64,000 nt of DNA from Chitinophagales bacterium (GTDB lineage: Bacteria > Bacteroidota > Bacteroidia > Chitinophagales > UBA10324), in the NCBI GenBank assembly GCA_019694975.1, contig JAIBAY010000003.1, positions 186,001 through 250,000 of the forward strand. The letters are read 5' to 3'. Each line of letters begins with the position of its first letter. The stretch's first letter is position 1. Positions 37,201-45,403 of this stretch are shown here, piece after piece. The translations under genes were made by a program, and so were the position numbers. The notes under the pieces were generated by a model, which made no database searches, had not been told where the DNA came from, and worked only from the letters and a program-made list of their open reading frames with translations.

Positions 37201-37283
37201 CCAATGGCATCACTACCGTTCAATGCATGTATGCTCCTGAATTTACAAATCATTCGGAAGGTGTAAGGGTGGTAATAAACTGA
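31227..37283 (+). CDS. Alpha-2-macroglobulin family protein with thioester motif
   Basis: A giant envelope protein of 2018 residues from the ATG at 31227 (a GTG at 31194 is open upstream). The N-terminus has one hydrophobic signal-anchor (about residues 12-32) and no lipobox. A helical N-terminal region of about 450 residues is followed by macroglobulin domains: FFTDRSVYRPGQAIHFKGIV marks MG2 and SYHSPVYDRL precedes a low-complexity linker. PYQCSEQT carries the thioester CxEQ at Cys1473, after which comes the alpha-helical thioester domain (NGGWSWFAGG, YITQYIVTGIGHL). Bacterial A2Ms trap proteases that enter the periplasm. The usual partner, the peptidoglycan glycosyltransferase pbpC, is not next to it. 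Confidence 0.92.
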   Translation: MHYRSLLQSTSQTVFIIIVLLLLNLALLFAFGNQWKTVTPVISYDTYEKLWREVDALESQGLTKSALEKVNTIYSIALKSDNAPQLVKSLIYTVKYKDVLEEGEGEKALEAFEKAISESKFPARNILESAAAELYWSYYQQNRWTFAERTQLSDQNGQGVATWDLPHIVQRATALYTASLLHADSLQQTAITPFAAILEEGNMPESLRPTLYDFLAHRALDFFTNEEAYVTLPAYKFEITGEEPFQPYEKFITLNFTTVDTTSGKYQALLILQHLLAFHSKEKNTAALIDADLKRFQLLRSNSVHDLKDSLYLSGLQQLENRFSNDSASGAVSFTIAQYFVEHSSNYQPPRITVGQFDKQTAMRYCDRVISKFPASAAADDCRALRSGILQKNISLTVESVNLPDEPFRALAEYQNTDSVYFRIIRNTPAMEERAQQADAEKMITEYLRQPVLQSWMQSFTDPGDYQSHAAEIKIPAMPLGNYIILCSSTAGFSLLDGGIAKAATTVSNIGYITKRYKDHYSVYVLHRESGKPLPKVEAKLLSQQYDQQSRSYRFREEGRYTTDQQGYFEIPATTGGRNFRIEFTTGEDKLLADDYFYLYRNNAVKEKITRTIFFTDRSVYRPGQAIHFKGIVLENENDKNILKSNFSSVVELIDVNGQKVSALDLVTNKFGSFQGTFTAPVNSLNGSMSIRNASGSVEVSVEEYKRPRFEVMFDTLQRSWRLKDTVKVVAMAKSFAGANIDGAAVSYRVVRQARFPIWYYGRKRVSSSQYTQAMEISSGTTVTDASGAFTISFPAIPDLKIPAAEKPQFDYRVIAEVADIMGETRSAETVVTIGYVSINVDAAIPENVSADSVSQIAIKSENLNGFFEPAQGTVVISHLVQPGRIFRERLWKRPDQFVMTKDVFYRLFPADVYDNEDDYTTWEKQLAVSSQTFNTAISGFITLPANLPAGKYELALQAQDRYGESVTVKKYFTVSGAKDKNLALPQSCWFSELPKEAEVGSIVPFQLGTSEKDIRVIFEVEAKNLQERKIILVKKGKQSLSLPVSEEMKGGVNINALTIRHGRVYSFSRTINVPYTDKELKLEFESFRNKLLPGQSEQWKIRISGYRGEAVAAEIVASLYDASLDAFKPHTWPFSIENIYYPFSNWEGGNCFGTHNAELYAPGWSASLSYHSPVYDRLNWFGYNMGYDYLRRSDILYAMPMMAEKAEDGDMEKRKEVADSNANAVQPGGKAAEQPASLIRKNLQETAFFFPQLQTDSTGVVIISFTIPEALTRWKLLGFAHTTDLQYGMITKELVTQKDFMVIPNAPRFFREGDQLSFTAKVTNLSNEDLSGTATLQLFDAISMRPVDAPFENSNPVIKFSAAKHQSSALTWTIKIPEGIEAVSYRVMATSGQQSDGEENILPVLSNRMLVTESLPLNISGNQSKSYSFTKLLQSGASSTIKNHKLTLEFTGNPAWYAVQALPYMMEYPYQCSEQTFNRFYANALASSIVKSTPRIQQVFDTWKNLPTDAFLSNLEKNQELKTMMLQETPWVMQANDESDSKKRIALLFEMNRMSGEMDAALSKLEQLQMTNGGWSWFAGGPDDRYITQYIVTGIGHLQRLNALKENDRTQRMLSLAVPYLDERIKEEYEELLRHHVKPDQNNFSYLTAQYLYARSFFTDMAVSAANKKAFDYYQSQAQQYWMKQGIYAQGMVALALFRMNDKKTPAAIIRSLKENSITQEELGMYWKSNSGGYYWHQAPIETQALLIEAFDEITGDAVSVDNMKSFLLKQKQTNNWKTTKATAEAVYALLLRGSSWLDAQPAITVSLGKTIVDLSSQSSEAGTGYYKYSWQEKDIQPQMGEIKVSRKGPNGISWGAVYWQYFEQLDKITPSTNGISTPLSLQKKLFIQRNTAAGPVLESVTAATRLKPGDLVKVRIELHADRDMEYVHMKDQRAACFEPINVLSDYSWQDGLGYYEETKDASTNFFFNHLPKGTYVFEYPLRVQLKGDFSNGITTVQCMYAPEFTNHSEGVRVVIN

Positions 37284-37400
37284 TTGTGCAGCAAATTGAC
37301 CGCACTACGACAGTCATTCACCTGTTTTGTTGCCAAAGCAGATCGGGAGGCAGGCAATTGTCCGCTTTATAGCATGCATTGAAGCAAATGCAGTGACTAC

Positions 37401-37433
37401 AAAAAAAATGACGCCTCCTATGAAAGCGTCATT
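37401..37433 (-). terminator. Rho-independent terminator of the peptide transporter gene
   Basis: A perfect 8-bp stem AATGACGC/GCGTCATT (37426-37433 with 37407-37414) with an 11-base loop. On the minus strand it is followed by a run of Ts (37401-37408, partly shared with the stem). It lies 26 bp after the transporter stop. Confidence 0.85.
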
Positions 37434-37458
37434 GGCAATAGCATGATAAAGAGAGGGC

Positions 37459-39138
37459 CTAATCCATTCCTGTCTTTTCCCGCACCACTTCACGCAGCCA
37501 TTTAACCATGCTGAAAAGAATGACTGCGGCAATCATGGCAGCAACAAACAGGATGAGGAAGTAGTCTTTCTTATCAGGAAACTTATCCCAGAAGGTGGCC
37601 ATGAGCCCTGATATTTTACCGGCGATGGAATTAATAAGGAACCATGCACCCATCATCAGTGCAGTGAGTCGCGGCGGTGCCAGCTTTGAAACCATCGACA
37701 AGCCGATCGGGCTGATCAACAATTCGCCAATGGTGAAGATGGCATAGGTTCCTATCAGCCAAAGCATGTGTGATTTATTCTCGTAAATATTGGTTGACAT
37801 TACTGCAAACACCATCATCAGCGATGAAAGTCCGGCCACGACCATGCCAATACCAATTTTGGCCGGTGTAGAAGGTTCCTTCTTTCTTTTCCGCAACCAT
37901 CCGAAAAACCAAACGGCGATAAGCGGTGTAAAAAATACGATGAAAAACGGATTGATAGACTGGAACAATTCAGGTGAGAGCAGTTTTTGTTCTGTCCCTT
38001 TTGCGGGCCATTGTTCTTTCGGAAGGTTCAATAGATACTGATCAACCCCTTTTGTCTGAATCGTGTTTCCTTTTTCATCGAGCACGGCCGCAAAATATTG
38101 ATCTACTTTGGTGACTTGCACAGAGTCGGAAGTTACCGTCTGTAACATGCCAAATGGCTTGGTCCAGGCTACACCTGATTCAGACATACTCCTGTCAGTA
38201 TAAGTATCAGCCCAAATCGTAAGCGCCGTACTGTTTTGATTATAAATGACCCAAAAAACGATAGATACGGAGAAGAAAGCCAGCAATGCTCCGAGGCCGC
38301 GCTTATCTTCCTTAGACGCACGTATCAGCAGTCCGCCATAAAAAATGATGATCGGTACACAGGCAAACATAAATGCATCATTTGATTTTGTGCCGAATAT
38401 GGTATTACCGAGGATGGCACTGATGTTCCACCCGAGTATACCGGCGAGAATAGCCGGGAGAAAAACAGAAGTCATGATTTTGCTGATCGGCATATCTTCC
38501 TTTTGTAATGGCTTTTTGACATCTCCACTCACTATATGCTGATCTTTATAGTTGAGCCCGAAAATGATCAGCGCCAGTATCATACCTACTCCGGCCGCAG
38601 CAAATGCATAACCCCATCCGTAGTAGTTACGCAGGTACGCTGCCACGAAGTTGCAGAAGAATGCTCCGATATTAATCCCCATGTAGAATATTCCATAAGC
38701 TGCATCCTTTCTTGGTTTCAGCTCCTCTTCCGTATAAATGTTACCCAGCAACGTGGAGATGTTGGGTTTAAAAAATCCGTTGCCTACAATAATAAACAAG
38801 AGTGAAATGTACATGGCCAGGTCACCCTGCATCGACATTCCGAGGTAGCCAATTGCCATCAGCGAGCCGCCAATCATAATGGATTTACGGTAGCCGAGAA
38901 AACGGTCTGCGATCAGTCCGCCGATGAATGGGGTGAGATACACCAATGCGATGAAGGAACCAACGATGTCTGCAGCGTTGGCATTGTCAAGCCCTTTACC
39001 GCCGCTTCCCGTAGGATCGATCAGGTATAAAAGGAATATCCCAACCATCAGGTAATAACCAAAACGTTCCCACATCTCGGTAAAAAATAAAATGTACAGT
39101 GCTTTGGGATGTCCCCTTTTAATGGCAGTTTCAGGCAT
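37459..39138 (-). CDS. Proton-dependent oligopeptide (POT/PTR2) family transporter
   Basis: A 559-residue inner-membrane symporter for di- and tripeptides. The family motif ExxERFxYY appears as EMWERFGYY at residues 21-29, followed by FIALVYLTPFIGGLIADRFLGYRKSI. FFKPNISTLLG and YGIFYMGINIGAFF are the other POT signatures. About 14 hydrophobic segments are present, with a soluble insertion of roughly 90 residues after the eighth (YTDRSMSESGVAW to SPELFQSINPFF), which is common in Bacteroidetes POTs. It ends with a strong terminator. Together with SusCD and the aminotransferases it adds to a peptide/amino-acid diet. Confidence 0.93.
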   Translation of the reverse strand: MPETAIKRGHPKALYILFFTEMWERFGYYLMVGIFLLYLIDPTGSGGKGLDNANAADIVGSFIALVYLTPFIGGLIADRFLGYRKSIMIGGSLMAIGYLGMSMQGDLAMYISLLFIIVGNGFFKPNISTLLGNIYTEEELKPRKDAAYGIFYMGINIGAFFCNFVAAYLRNYYGWGYAFAAAGVGMILALIIFGLNYKDQHIVSGDVKKPLQKEDMPISKIMTSVFLPAILAGILGWNISAILGNTIFGTKSNDAFMFACVPIIIFYGGLLIRASKEDKRGLGALLAFFSVSIVFWVIYNQNSTALTIWADTYTDRSMSESGVAWTKPFGMLQTVTSDSVQVTKVDQYFAAVLDEKGNTIQTKGVDQYLLNLPKEQWPAKGTEQKLLSPELFQSINPFFIVFFTPLIAVWFFGWLRKRKKEPSTPAKIGIGMVVAGLSSLMMVFAVMSTNIYENKSHMLWLIGTYAIFTIGELLISPIGLSMVSKLAPPRLTALMMGAWFLINSIAGKISGLMATFWDKFPDKKDYFLILFVAAMIAAVILFSMVKWLREVVREKTGMD

Positions 39139-39544
39139 GATTTATTTTTTTGATTGCTGGTAAAAATAGCAGAATTATCGGAAAACCGATCGCAGCAGAA
39201 ATCACCGGTTCATGACCTTCAGCATGCATGAAAGAGATTACAACCTCCGGCATGCTGTTGGCGAATTATGCATGCTGCCATCAAAGATCTTCGCTGCTTT
39301 TTTAATAAACACGGATGTCGCAAAATTATGCAACACTGCTTATACCTGATTGCATCCATGGAAACCTGAACGGGTTGGAGCTATCTCATTCGACAAACAT
39401 CCTGATTATTGCAGACATTCAAGGGGGCATGCGACAAGCTAAAACCTAATGACACGCTGTTCCGCTCTATGCGGTAATAATGTTCCTCTGCCCGTATGCA
39501 ACACTTAAATTTCTAAACTGGTCTATTCTTTATAATTTTAGTCA
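39139..39544. other. Divergent intergenic region
   Basis: About 400 bases between the divergent peptide transporter and PKD gene. TAATTTTG on the minus strand (39321-39328) matches the -7 consensus for the transporter, but it would leave a leader of about 175 nt and lacks a -33. TAATTTTA (39533-39540) before the PKD gene is a weak -7. No gene or structured RNA recognised. Confidence 0.4.
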
Positions 39545-42500
39545 ATGAAGTATTTTACATCGCCGGTGGCAACTTGCTGTTTATTCGTGTTACTATCAAC
39601 ACAGCTGCTGCATGCCATGGATTATCCGACATCGGTGACTCCTTCAGGTCAGTTGCGGTTCATAGAAAACAAAAGACAATGGGATGATAAGATACTTTAT
39701 AACGCCAAAGTATGGGCCGGTGATCTTTTCCTCGAAAAAAACACTTTTACTTATTACTTCTTTAATCCCGATGATCTCAAAAAAGTGCATCATCAGCATG
39801 ATACGTCCCGGTTCACCATCCATGCACATGCCTTTAAGGAAATATTCGTGGATGCAAATCCTGATGTGATCACCTCAGCTGCTTCCCCTTCTTCCGGCTT
39901 TTATAACTATTTCATTGGCAACGATCCTTCCCGCTGGGCCACAGGTGTGAGAGATTATGCACAGGTAACTTATGATGAACTCTATAAAGGCATTGACATG
40001 AATGTGTATGCCTTCGGTCCCAACCTGAAATATGACCTGGTGGTTGAACCGTATGCAGATGCCGGGCAAATACAGATACAATATGTGGGTGCCGACCAGC
40101 TAACGCTGCAGGGCGGAAATCTGTTGATAAGCACTTCCGTCGGCAATTTCACAGAGCAAAAACCTTATGCATACCAGGTAGTGAATGGATTTAAACATGA
40201 AGTCGCCTGCAAGTTTCAACTGAAAGGAGATCTCCTGACTTTCAGCATCAACAAGAATTATGATCACACGCTTCCGCTAATCATCGACCCGACCCTGATT
40301 TTCTCCACCTATACCGGCAGTTCAGCTGATAACTTTGGATTTACCGCCACATATGATGCATCCGGCGCCATGTACCTCGGCGGACTGGTGCACAGCGCCG
40401 GTTACCCGGTTAGCACAGGCGCCATTCAGATTAACTATGGTGGCGGCATCAATAACACCTCGCAATATGCCAGCGACATGGGCATTACCAAAATCTCAGC
40501 GGCAGGCAATGCGATGATCTGGTCAACGTACCTCGGCGGCGGCAGCAATGAAACGCCGCACAGCTTGTTTGTAGATAACAATGGCAACCTGTTGATCTAC
40601 GGAAGAACCTATTCAAACAACTTTCCTGCCGTTGCAGGTTCATACGATGTAGTCGCCAACGGTGCCGCCGACATCGTGGTATCAAAAATTAATGCTGCCG
40701 GTAATGCACTGCTGGCCAGCACTTATATTGGCGGAAGCGGAGATGATGGTGTGAATTATAATGCATCAGAACCGGTGCAGGGAAAGCTGAAAGTGAATTA
40801 CGGCGATGATGCCCGCGGTGAAATTATTGCCGATGAAAACAACAATGTATATGTTGCCACCTGCACCAGGTCTTCCAACTTCCCGGTAACAGCCGGCGCC
40901 TTTCAGCCAGGCAGCGGTGGCGCTCAGGATGGATGCGTATTCAAGCTGAGCGCTGATCTTTCAACCCTCTTATGGTCTTCCTATCTTGGCGGCAATGATG
41001 AAGATGCCTGCTATTCACTCGATGTTTACAACAACGAAGTATATACATGCGGCGGAACCATGAGCACCGATTTCCCGTCAACAGCACTCGCTTTGCACAG
41101 CAATTACCTGGGTGGCACCTCTGACGGATTTGTGGCGCACATCAATAGTACCGGCACCGCTTTGTTACAATCTTCTTTTATAGGTACACCGTCTGCAGAC
41201 CAGGTCTATTTTATCAAGCTTGACAAGTCGGCCAATGCTTATTTTTTCGGGCAGACTGCAGGTAACTATCCTGTTTCGGGCGGAGTTTACAGCAATGCCA
41301 ACAGCGGACAGTTCATTCATAAACTGGATCCAACTTTGGCAACAACTGTTTACTCCACTGTTTTTGGAAACGGCAACGGCGCACCCAATATATCGCCTAC
41401 CGCATTCCTTGTTGACACATGCGAAAATATTTATATCTCCGGCTGGGGCGGTGATGTATTCAGCGGATGGCCGCAGTTTTCAATGAATATGCTCAACATG
41501 CCACTCACCCTGAATGCCATGCAAGCCACTACTGACGGTAATGATTTCTATCTCGCCGTGTTTAAAAAGAATATGACGCAGCTGATGTATGCCACCTACT
41601 TCGGAGGTTACAGTGCGCCCGGCAGTGACCTGGCAACAGAACATGTAGATGGCGGCACCAGCAGGTTTGATAAAAACGGAATCGTTTACCAGGCCGTTTG
41701 CGCAGGATGCGGCGGAACTTCACTTACACCCACCACCACCGGAGCACTCAGTGAAGTGAACGGCAGCTTCAATTGTAATGAGCTCGGTTTCAAGATGGAG
41801 ATTAATTTATTTGTCGTTACCGCCGACCTCGCCGCTTTTCCAACAGCCACCGGTTGTGTTCCGCTCAACGTGAGCTTCACCAACAACAGCGTGAATGCTT
41901 CGGATTATTTCTGGGATTTTGGCGATGGGTTTACTTCTACCGAAACTACGCCAACACATGTTTTCACCGATACCGGAACATTCCAGGTGATGCTGATAGC
42001 AACGGATCCTACGGCCTGTGTGCCGGTGGATACCGCTTACACTACCGTGGTCGTTTACAATACTACCGTGAATGCCAGCTTCAACACAACACTTACCGAC
42101 TATTGCGACTCATTGAAAGTAGATTTCAATGCTTCCACCACGGGCATCATCACTTCTTTTTTCTGGGATTTTGGAGACGGCACGAGTGCCACCGGTCAAA
42201 ACACCAGTCATACTTATACTGTGCCCGGCGCGTACACTGCTTCACTCATCGTAAGCGATCCTTTATCCTGCAACCAGTTTGATACCATTGAACAGGTGAT
42301 TGACTACACGCATGTATTGATTGCGGAACTCAGCAATACTGACTTTTTCGGTTGCCCGCCGTTCACTGTCAATTTCTCAAACACCGGTTACGGTGGTATT
42401 ACATTCTCATGGGTTTTTGGTGACGGGCAGTCATCGGCTGAGCAGAATCCAACACATACTTATAGTACGCCGGGAACATATGAAGGTATGCTTGTGATCG

Positions 42501-43081
42501 GCGATCCTGCGGCATGCAATGTTTTTGATACTGCATTTTTCACGGTTACTGTTTTACCTTATCCGCCTGATGCAGCTTTCACGGCCGACCCAACCGTAGT
42601 CCAGGATTATGTTTCTGAAGTACATTTCTTCAACCAGTCCACCGGTGCATCATTCTACAACTGGGATTTTGGCGATGGCACCGGCAGCACCGATGAAAAT
42701 CCGACACATACCTATTTGTTGAGCGGCGATTATCTCGCATGCCTTACGGCCAATAACGATGGTGGCTGCCCTGACCAGGTTTGTACTTTCATCACGGTAA
42801 GACTCATTCCGGTGGTGGATGTGCCGAATGCGTTTTCGCCAAATGGTGACGGGCAAAATGATGTACTCTATGTGCGCGGGCAAGATGTAAAAACACTTGG
42901 CTTCAAGGTATTTAACCGTTGGGGGGAATTGGTTTTCGAAACGAATAATATCAATAATGGCTGGAATGGTGTGTATAAGGGAGTGTTGCAGGAAATGGAA
43001 GTGTATGTGTGGACTTTAACAGCAACATTCAGCGATGGCAAAGCAGCCGTGAAGAGCGGTAATGTAACCTTATTAAGATAA
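39545..43081 (+). CDS. PKD-repeat surface protein with T9SS type B (CHU_C) sorting domain
   Basis: A 1178-residue exported protein. A signal peptide (to about residue 24) leads into an N-terminal DUF7948-like domain (FIENKRQWDDKILYNAKVW). SBBP-type beta-propeller repeats follow (STYLGGGSNETPHSLFVD, ASTYIGGSGDDG, SSYLGGNDEDACYSLDV). Four PKD domains come next, each with WDFGDG or WVFGDG. The C-terminal 90 residues (NAFSPNGDGQNDVLYVRG, KVFNRWGELVF, GNVTLLR) are a type B T9SS sorting domain. The product is therefore a large surface or gliding-associated adhesin-like protein. The PorP/SprF gene starts 49 bp later, the usual layout for a type B substrate and its outer membrane partner. Confidence 0.93.
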   Translation: MKYFTSPVATCCLFVLLSTQLLHAMDYPTSVTPSGQLRFIENKRQWDDKILYNAKVWAGDLFLEKNTFTYYFFNPDDLKKVHHQHDTSRFTIHAHAFKEIFVDANPDVITSAASPSSGFYNYFIGNDPSRWATGVRDYAQVTYDELYKGIDMNVYAFGPNLKYDLVVEPYADAGQIQIQYVGADQLTLQGGNLLISTSVGNFTEQKPYAYQVVNGFKHEVACKFQLKGDLLTFSINKNYDHTLPLIIDPTLIFSTYTGSSADNFGFTATYDASGAMYLGGLVHSAGYPVSTGAIQINYGGGINNTSQYASDMGITKISAAGNAMIWSTYLGGGSNETPHSLFVDNNGNLLIYGRTYSNNFPAVAGSYDVVANGAADIVVSKINAAGNALLASTYIGGSGDDGVNYNASEPVQGKLKVNYGDDARGEIIADENNNVYVATCTRSSNFPVTAGAFQPGSGGAQDGCVFKLSADLSTLLWSSYLGGNDEDACYSLDVYNNEVYTCGGTMSTDFPSTALALHSNYLGGTSDGFVAHINSTGTALLQSSFIGTPSADQVYFIKLDKSANAYFFGQTAGNYPVSGGVYSNANSGQFIHKLDPTLATTVYSTVFGNGNGAPNISPTAFLVDTCENIYISGWGGDVFSGWPQFSMNMLNMPLTLNAMQATTDGNDFYLAVFKKNMTQLMYATYFGGYSAPGSDLATEHVDGGTSRFDKNGIVYQAVCAGCGGTSLTPTTTGALSEVNGSFNCNELGFKMEINLFVVTADLAAFPTATGCVPLNVSFTNNSVNASDYFWDFGDGFTSTETTPTHVFTDTGTFQVMLIATDPTACVPVDTAYTTVVVYNTTVNASFNTTLTDYCDSLKVDFNASTTGIITSFFWDFGDGTSATGQNTSHTYTVPGAYTASLIVSDPLSCNQFDTIEQVIDYTHVLIAELSNTDFFGCPPFTVNFSNTGYGGITFSWVFGDGQSSAEQNPTHTYSTPGTYEGMLVIGDPAACNVFDTAFFTVTVLPYPPDAAFTADPTVVQDYVSEVHFFNQSTGASFYNWDFGDGTGSTDENPTHTYLLSGDYLACLTANNDGGCPDQVCTFITVRLIPVVDVPNAFSPNGDGQNDVLYVRGQDVKTLGFKVFNRWGELVFETNNINNGWNGVYKGVLQEMEVYVWTLTATFSDGKAAVKSGNVTLLR

Positions 43082-43130
43082 GCATGGCCGGCTTACCATT
43101 TACCCAACCGGCTTACCAGCAGAAACCATC

Positions 43131-44144
43131 ATGAAACGCTTCGCTTTCATATTGTTTTTTACATTAACGGTGATGCATTCGCTTCACGCGCAAGACATTC
43201 ATTTCTCACAGTATTTCTCTACACCACTCACCATCAATCCCTCCTATACCGGTAACTTCACGGGAGATTATCGTGCCGGACTCAATTACCGGCAGCAATG
43301 GGGCAGTGTAACGATTCCGTATAAGTCATTTGATTTTTATGGTGACCTGTCATTCAATAAAAATTTCCTGCACCGCAATTATTTTTCAGCAGGTCTATAC
43401 CTTGTTTCCGATAAAGCCGGCGATGGTGACCTCTCGGTGACGAAGGTGATGGTATCCGGAGCTTATCATATTTCTTTTGATGAGGAAAAAACAAGCCTTT
43501 TTTCTCTGGGCTTGCAGGCCGGATTTATCCAGAAATCGGTGAACTTCTCCAAATTCTATTTCGATAATCAATGGGCTGATGCCGGCTTCGACCTCGGATT
43601 ACCTACCGGTGAAAATTATGCCGCACAGCAAACAAGTTATGCAGATGTGAATGCAGGTGTTTCGTATGCTTACAGCGGCTCAGATAAATTTTCCTTTCAT
43701 TCAGGCATAGCGCTATATCATTTATTGCGGCCTGTTGAAACATTTTATACAAACAACACCAACCGGCTGGGTATCCGCCCTTCCCTGAATGCAGGTGCTG
43801 TCGTCCGCATCAGCGAACAGGTTTATGTCTATCCCAGCTTAATGTATATGTCGCAGAAAAAGGCCCATGAATTTCTTGCCGGAGGCATGGTTGGCTTATC
43901 CTTAAATACGGTTTCCGCCAATCAGTTGTTTGCAGGATTATTCGGCCGTGCCGGCGATGCGTTGATTCCTGTCATCGGTTATCAGTATGAACAATGGCGT
44001 GCCATGCTGAATTACGATGTTAATACGTCTTCTTTAAAAGCGGCGTCGGGCGGAAAGGGCGCATTTGAACTCTCTATCGTTTACACCGGATGGTATAAAA
44101 AACCAACCGGAAACATCATTGATGTGCCGTGCCCGAGATTCTGA
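43131..44144 (+). CDS. PorP/SprF-family type IX secretion outer membrane protein
   Basis: A 337-residue outer membrane barrel with signal peptide (ending LHAQ) and the family opening DIHFSQYFSTPLTINPSYTGNF and RAGLNYRQQWGSV. Later segments YFSAGLYLVSDKAGDGDLSVTKVM and FELSIVYTGWYKK are typical. PorP/SprF proteins help secrete and attach type B CTD substrates through T9SS; SprF serves SprB in Flavobacterium. Here it almost surely serves the PKD protein encoded just upstream, probably in one transcript. Two 11-bp direct repeats (CCGGCTTACCA, 43088 and 43108) occupy the gap. Confidence 0.93.
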   Translation: MKRFAFILFFTLTVMHSLHAQDIHFSQYFSTPLTINPSYTGNFTGDYRAGLNYRQQWGSVTIPYKSFDFYGDLSFNKNFLHRNYFSAGLYLVSDKAGDGDLSVTKVMVSGAYHISFDEEKTSLFSLGLQAGFIQKSVNFSKFYFDNQWADAGFDLGLPTGENYAAQQTSYADVNAGVSYAYSGSDKFSFHSGIALYHLLRPVETFYTNNTNRLGIRPSLNAGAVVRISEQVYVYPSLMYMSQKKAHEFLAGGMVGLSLNTVSANQLFAGLFGRAGDALIPVIGYQYEQWRAMLNYDVNTSSLKAASGGKGAFELSIVYTGWYKKPTGNIIDVPCPRF

Positions 44145-44241
44145 TGATGACGGCTTCCATCAGCTTCGTTAATGCTGCGAGGCAGTCAGCAATGAAAGGC
44201 TCCTTATTTTTGCTTCTGCTCATTCACGAAAATTTCATGCA

Positions 44242-44616
44242 ATGCGGTTCATGCTGAATTCGATGCTGTGCATCTGCATGGCCTGCCTGCTTTTTTCATG
44301 CAATAATCAGCCGGCCGGCAATTCCACTGACAGTCAACTGACCGCCATCCATAACGGCATGAGTTATATCGAGGTGTTGGAAACGGCTGGTTTTCCCGAT
44401 ACGGTAATACAGGTAGGTATTACAACAGATACATTTGGCTTGCAGACAAAAACAGAGGAATGGCACTATGGAAATAATCAGCTCGTCGTATTGGTGAATG
44501 GAACCGTCAGCAGCATTGACCTCGACTTGCAGGCGACATACCGGCACATTCAGCACATCATTGATTCTGCGAGAGCTGCCGGCGATACTGATCAGTTGAT
44601 CCGTCCGGAACGCTGA
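44242..44616 (+). CDS. Small lipoprotein with BamE/SmpA-like pattern
   Basis: A 124-residue lipoprotein: signal with lipobox LFSC (Cys20), then a spacer of about 15 residues. The mature domain reads IHNGMSYIEVLETAGFPDTV, then TEEWHYGNNQLVVLVNGTVSSI, resembling the BamE/SmpA fold (helix-turn G-P-D then W-Y beta-hairpin). Similar domains are widespread in lipoproteins of unknown role; membership in the BAM complex is not implied. It may be co-transcribed with the membrane protein 50 bp downstream. Confidence 0.7.
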   Translation: MRFMLNSMLCICMACLLFSCNNQPAGNSTDSQLTAIHNGMSYIEVLETAGFPDTVIQVGITTDTFGLQTKTEEWHYGNNQLVVLVNGTVSSIDLDLQATYRHIQHIIDSARAAGDTDQLIRPER

Positions 44617-44666
44617 AATGTGGAGCAATCATTTTTTTCTCAGTACAATCATCTTTACATTGTTGC

Positions 44667-45137
44667 ATGACATTCGAATTCCGGGCACATAAACCAGGAG
44701 CCTATCAGTGGTTTGCTTTGGCTTTGCTGACCATCATCTTACTGAATGCATGGCTGTTGCAAAGCCTTCATTCCATTTTACTCGACTGGAACAGCCTCAT
44801 TCAGCAATCGGTCATCCTCGTGGTTCCATGGATTTTGTTCCTCTTTCTGCCATCCGTTATCAGCGGTATGTATATCTATTATTCGCTTGCCGCAAACTAC
44901 CGGTTCACCATGACTGACTCAGCTTTTTCCATTCAACAGCTCAATTCAAAAAGGGAAACCAAAGGGGCGGTTAAAAGTTTTGGATGGACGGAATTAAAAG
45001 AATTCCGGTTCAGTGATTTTGAAGACAATGAATACTTTACTTTGGTTTTTACTGATACGAAAAATAATCTCATCCTTCACCGCGAATCAGGTGCTTTTGA
45101 AGAATTTTTCGAAGAGTTAAAGAAGTACATGAACTGA
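44667..45137 (+). CDS. Two-helix membrane protein of unknown function
   Basis: A 156-residue protein with two transmembrane helices (about residues 13-36 and 48-72) and a soluble C-terminal domain with FTMTDSAFSIQQLNS, SFGWTELKEFRFSDFED and LILHRESGAFEEFFEEL. The layout is like the YcxB-type protein at 30630-31130 and the PH-like domains of that group, but sequence identity is low by eye. Likely an inner-membrane protein; role unknown. Confidence 0.65.
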   Translation: MTFEFRAHKPGAYQWFALALLTIILLNAWLLQSLHSILLDWNSLIQQSVILVVPWILFLFLPSVISGMYIYYSLAANYRFTMTDSAFSIQQLNSKRETKGAVKSFGWTELKEFRFSDFEDNEYFTLVFTDTKNNLILHRESGAFEEFFEELKKYMN

Positions 45138-45348
45138 CGAAGGATCGGGTTACTTTAGTTGATATGCAGTATATAAATATAATAAATAACATGTAATATT
45201 CCTATGAATACCCCTGCGTCCGCTTTGAGAAGCACCGGAACGCTGAATTATCTTATCACAGCTTCCTGTAAAAATAAGTTGCCTGCATTTGCCTTCCGAT
45301 ATTACAGATATTACGGTGACGAAAAAATTTCGCTTTATACCCGTACAT

Positions 45349-45377
45349 AAAAAAAGCGCAGTCTCTCAACCGCGCTT
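45349..45377 (-). terminator. Rho-independent terminator after nrdA
   Basis: On the minus strand a stem AAGCGC/GCGCTT (45372-45377 with 45354-45359) with a 12-base loop runs into a T-tract (45349-45355). It lies 27 bp after the nrdA stop. Confidence 0.75.
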
Positions 45378-45403
45378 CTGCTAAAAAACAAAAAATACTC
45401 ACT

